NCBI GenBank assembly: GCA_934630705.1
Contig: CAKTWP010000013.1
Location: 1-62,103 of the forward strand
Reading direction: 5' to 3'
Length of the DNA: 62,103 nt
Origin: an uncultured Clostridia bacterium
GTDB taxonomy: Bacteria > Bacillota > Clostridia > Christensenellales > Aristaeellaceae
The translations under genes and the position numbers were made by a program. Positions 59,726 through 62,103 of this stretch are shown one piece after another. A model generated the notes under the pieces. That model ran no database searches, was not told the DNA's origin, and saw nothing but the letters and a program-made list of their open reading frames with translations. How positions within the stretch are numbered: the stretch's first letter is position 1; every line of letters begins with the position of its first letter.

Positions 59726-59734
59726 TGCTATAAT
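59726..59734 (+). promoter_or_regulatory. Extended -10 promoter of the duplicated exported protein gene
   Basis: TGC followed by TATAAT (59729-59734) lies 77 bases before the start; the preceding GAT makes GATGCTATAAT, identical to the box before pgsA. No good -35 box is seen at 16-18 bases. Confidence 0.6.
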
Positions 59735-59810
59735 AATTGTGTGTCGTTCAGCCGGCAGATACGGGCTTTTTGCCGGCAGCGCACAAATCAACAGAAAGAG
59801 GGACCCATTC

Positions 59811-60803
59811 ATGAAAAAGTTCGTTGCTCTTGTCCTGGCGGCCTGCATGCTCTTCACCATGAGCGCCATGGCCGAATCTACCGCTGAATACAAACTGGGT
59901 ATGGGTGTTTCTGTTTCCACCAATTCCACCAAGGATGGCCACGCTCAGGTGGACGCCACCGTGGCGACTGTTGTGCTGGATGCCGATGGCAAGATCGTTG
60001 CCTGCCGGCTGGACTGTGCCCAGAACAAGATGGACGTGGAAGACGGCGAAGTGAACACTGAAGCCACTTTCGAAACCAAGCGCGAACTGCGCGAACGCTA
60101 CAACATGGTCGCTTTCAGCGATGCTACCCACGAATGGTTCGAGCAGGCGGAAGCCTTCGAAGCCTACGTGGTGGGCAAGACCGCTGATGAAGTGGAAAAC
60201 ATGGAGACCAAGGAGCATAACGGCCACAACGTGACCGTGGACGACACCCTGTTTGCCTCCTGCTCCATTGATATCACCGCTTTCAAGGCCGCCGTTGTGA
60301 AGGCCTGCCGCGATGAGAAGGGCCAGACCTTCACCGCCGGCACCTTCACCCTGGGCCTGGCTGCCATCTCCGATGCTTCTGAATCCACCTCCGTCACCGA
60401 TGACGAAGACGCGGTTGTGAAGATGTACACCGAATTCGGTGCCACCGTTGTGGGCGAAGACGGCAAGATCATCGCTGCGATCACCGATATGATCCAGCCC
60501 CAGATCAAGATGGACGAAGACGGCAAGGTGACCGACATCGTGTTCAAGGGAACCAAGCGGGAACTGGGCGCTGACTATGGCATGGTGGCCTATGGCAACG
60601 CCATCGCCGAGTGGGATGCGCAGGCGCAGGCTTTCGCTAACTACACCGTTGGCAAGACCGCTGAAGAAGTGGCCGCCATCGAAACCAAGGTGAACGATCA
60701 TGGCTACTCCGTGCCCGCGGACGAAACCCTGCTGGCTTCCTGCACCATGCAGGTGACCGGCATGATGGCCGTGCTGGCGCTGGCTGCCACCTACGCCCGC
60801 TAA
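59811..60803 (+). CDS. Exported protein with two tandem FMN-binding-like domains
   Basis: The 330-residue protein has a signal peptide (MKKFVALVLAACMLFTMSAM). Two homologous halves follow (about residues 30-165 and 185-325), each with the landmarks K[R]ELxxxYxMVA, WxxQAxAFxxYxVGKTAxEV and a terminal LFASCSIDIT or LLASCTMQVT. The last motif resembles the SGA(T/S) flavinylation site of NqrC/RnfG-type FMN-binding domains but has lost Gly and Ala. ApbE, the flavin transferase, is encoded 52 bases downstream and rnfC after that. Function is not established. GAAAGAGGG precedes the start. Confidence 0.6.
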   Translation: MKKFVALVLAACMLFTMSAMAESTAEYKLGMGVSVSTNSTKDGHAQVDATVATVVLDADGKIVACRLDCAQNKMDVEDGEVNTEATFETKRELRERYNMVAFSDATHEWFEQAEAFEAYVVGKTADEVENMETKEHNGHNVTVDDTLFASCSIDITAFKAAVVKACRDEKGQTFTAGTFTLGLAAISDASESTSVTDDEDAVVKMYTEFGATVVGEDGKIIAAITDMIQPQIKMDEDGKVTDIVFKGTKRELGADYGMVAYGNAIAEWDAQAQAFANYTVGKTAEEVAAIETKVNDHGYSVPADETLLASCTMQVTGMMAVLALAATYAR

Positions 60804-60855
60804 TCGCTCAGTATCTTCAAGCATCTTCGCAAAAATACTGTTTAACGAATAGGCT

Positions 60856-61923
60856 ATGAAAAAGACGGTATCAGGATACGCAAAAAGAATCCCGGCGCTT
60901 CTGGTATGCCTGGCGCTGCTGTTGGGGGGCTGTGCCCCCCGGCAGCAGGAAACGCCCAAGGCCCAGGGCAAGGCTTATTTTTCGTATTTTGATACCGTCT
61001 CCTATGTCTACAGCTATGCGGGGGACTCGGCGGAAACCTTCGAAGCCCGTTCCGCCGATGCTTCTGCGGTGCTGAGCGAATATCATCAGCTGTTTGATAT
61101 TTATCATGAATACGCCGGCGTGACCAACCTGTGCACGATCAACAAGCAGGCCGGGGGAGAGCCGGTGGAAGTGGATCAGAAGCTGATCGATTTTCTGTTG
61201 TATGCCCGGAATATGTATGACAAAACCCAGGGCGAAATGAACGTGATGCTGGGGGCTGTGCTGCGGCTGTGGCACGATTGCCGCTCTCAGGCGGAGACGG
61301 ATCCCGCTTCCGCCCATCTGCCGGACGCGGATGCGCTGGCGAAGGCCGCAGAGCATACGTCCATGGACAGCCTGGAGATTGACCCGGAAAAGCGCACCGT
61401 GCGCATCAGCGATCCGAAAGCGTCCATTGATGTGGGGGCACTGGGCAAGGGGTACGCCACAGAAATGGCGGCCCGGGCGCTGGAAAAGGCCGGTGCCAAC
61501 AGCTACGTGCTCAATATCGGCGGCAATATCCGCATTATCGGCGCCAAGCCGGATGGCTCGGGCTGGGTGACGGGGGTACGCAATCCCAACGACGCCAACG
61601 GCGATTTCGCCGCCAGCCTGTATCTGACCAATACCTCCTGCAGCACCTCGGGCGTGTATGAGCGCTATTACGTGGTGGATGGCAAGCGGTATCATCACAT
61701 TATTAACCCGGATACCCTCTATCCGGCGGACTATTATTCTTCCATTACGATTGTGACCCCGGACAGCGGCTATGCAGATGCGCTTTCCACGGCGCTGTTC
61801 TGCCTGCCCTTTGACGAAGGAATGCGCCTGGCTCAGGCCCTGGGCGATGCGGAGGTGCTTTGGGTTTTCCCCAACGGCGATATCCGCTATACCCCCGGCA
61901 TGGCCGATTACATACAGAAATAA
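60856..61923 (+). CDS. apbE: FAD:protein FMN transferase, lipoprotein
   Basis: The 355-residue protein has a lipoprotein signal with lipobox LLLGGC. The ApbE core is VSYVYSYAG..., GEMNVMLGAVLRLWHD, IDVGALGKGYATEMAARALE, YVLNIGGNIRIIGAKPDG and HHIINPDTLYPADYYSSITI. It attaches FMN from FAD to Ser/Thr of target proteins outside the membrane, such as RnfG and RnfD. Its place before rnfC supports that role. The ribosome-binding site is weak (AATAGG). Confidence 0.93.
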   Translation: MKKTVSGYAKRIPALLVCLALLLGGCAPRQQETPKAQGKAYFSYFDTVSYVYSYAGDSAETFEARSADASAVLSEYHQLFDIYHEYAGVTNLCTINKQAGGEPVEVDQKLIDFLLYARNMYDKTQGEMNVMLGAVLRLWHDCRSQAETDPASAHLPDADALAKAAEHTSMDSLEIDPEKRTVRISDPKASIDVGALGKGYATEMAARALEKAGANSYVLNIGGNIRIIGAKPDGSGWVTGVRNPNDANGDFAASLYLTNTSCSTSGVYERYYVVDGKRYHHIINPDTLYPADYYSSITIVTPDSGYADALSTALFCLPFDEGMRLAQALGDAEVLWVFPNGDIRYTPGMADYIQK

Positions 61924-61972
61924 CCCGCGGCCCGGCATGAACGGACGCGGGGACACAACAGGATATCAACCT

Positions 61973-62009
61973 CCGCATGGGAACGGATGCAAGGCCCGCG
62001 CCCATGCGG
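61973..62009 (+). other. Hairpin in the apbE-rnfC gap
   Basis: CCGCATGGG (61973-61981) pairs perfectly with CCCATGCGG (62001-62009) around a 19-base loop, 38 bases before the rnfC start. No T-run follows; it may be a processing or stability element. Confidence 0.45.
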
Positions 62010-62047
62010 ATTGATAATATCATAGAGAAGCAGGAGAAGGGAAGAAA

Positions 62048-62103
62048 ATGAAACGCAACAGGAACATTTCGCGCCTGAAGGTGCCGCACAATAAGCACAC
62101 CGC
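62048..62103 (+). CDS. rnfC: RnfC, electron transport complex subunit C (N-terminal fragment)
   Basis: Only 18 codons are present: MKRNRNISRLKVPHNKHT. The PHNK motif close to the N-terminus is characteristic of RnfC, which carries the NADH/FMN and iron-sulfur sites of the Rnf ferredoxin:NAD oxidoreductase. AGGAGAAGGGAAG precedes the ATG. apbE next to it fits, since Rnf subunits need covalent FMN. The identification rests on a very short piece. Confidence 0.6.
   Translation, partial: MKRNRNISRLKVPHNKHT

Overview
The window is a 62.1 kb chromosomal segment of a GC-rich (roughly 60%), low-redox, probably anaerobic Firmicute of the class Clostridia. The evidence is a tuf-rpmG-secE-nusG-rplK-rplA block, a SufCBDSU iron-sulfur operon with SufU, a glnA gene paired with an ANTAR regulator, NfnAB-type transhydrogenase genes, the start of an Rnf cluster next to apbE, and a VanW protein and a DUF421/DUF4363 pair. 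A GC-rich gut lineage such as Christensenellales fits, but I cannot prove a genus.

Layout. 1-2,572: end of tuf, then rpmG, secE, nusG, rplK, rplA and a terminator (rplJ/rplL do not follow). 2,659-11,000: acetyltransferase, ABC exporter, tsaD, a Lit-like membrane protein, prfB and secA. 11,170-14,656: a translationally coupled FHA-FtsW-PBP cell-wall operon. 14,956-20,291: PlsC-like acyltransferase, GH25/LysM lysozyme, DUF421-DUF4363, pgsA, MGMT. 20,338-26,194: IlvD/Edd dehydratase, an AT-rich HNH/DGQHK gene that looks foreign, an RlmD-like rRNA methylase and an M42 peptidase. 26,310-35,569: fucosidase, TetR, VanW, an orphan PotD-like binding protein, a Cys-rich protein, HAD phosphatase, DapA-family aldolase and AraC regulator. 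35,931-39,566: glnA, ANTAR regulator and pyrG behind a promoter and an attenuator-like hairpin. 39,576-46,014: the complete pstSCAB-phoU-phoP-phoR operon with Pho-box-like repeats. 46,215-53,017: S41 peptidase, nfnA-nfnB-nadK-hbd and an iron alcohol dehydrogenase. 53,301-58,576: rrf2-sufCBDSU with promoter and operator. 58,739-62,103: LysR regulator, a duplicated exported protein, apbE and the first codons of rnfC.

The main unexplained signals are these. (1) Two families of dispersed intergenic palindromes, called A and B here, twice occur joined as B-spacer-A composites with a conserved spacer. (2) A 0.2 kb multi-hairpin element has imperfect terminal inverted repeats. (3) The PstS-type binding protein has its two halves in circularly permuted order. 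(4) An AT-rich orphan gene fuses an HNH nuclease domain to a DGQHR/DndB-like motif. (5) A tandem-duplicated exported protein lies beside apbE/rnfC and carries degenerate versions of the flavinylation motif.

No tRNA, rRNA, CRISPR array, integrase or transposase gene was recognised. Many long open frames antisense to real genes are by-products of GC-rich codon use and were left out.
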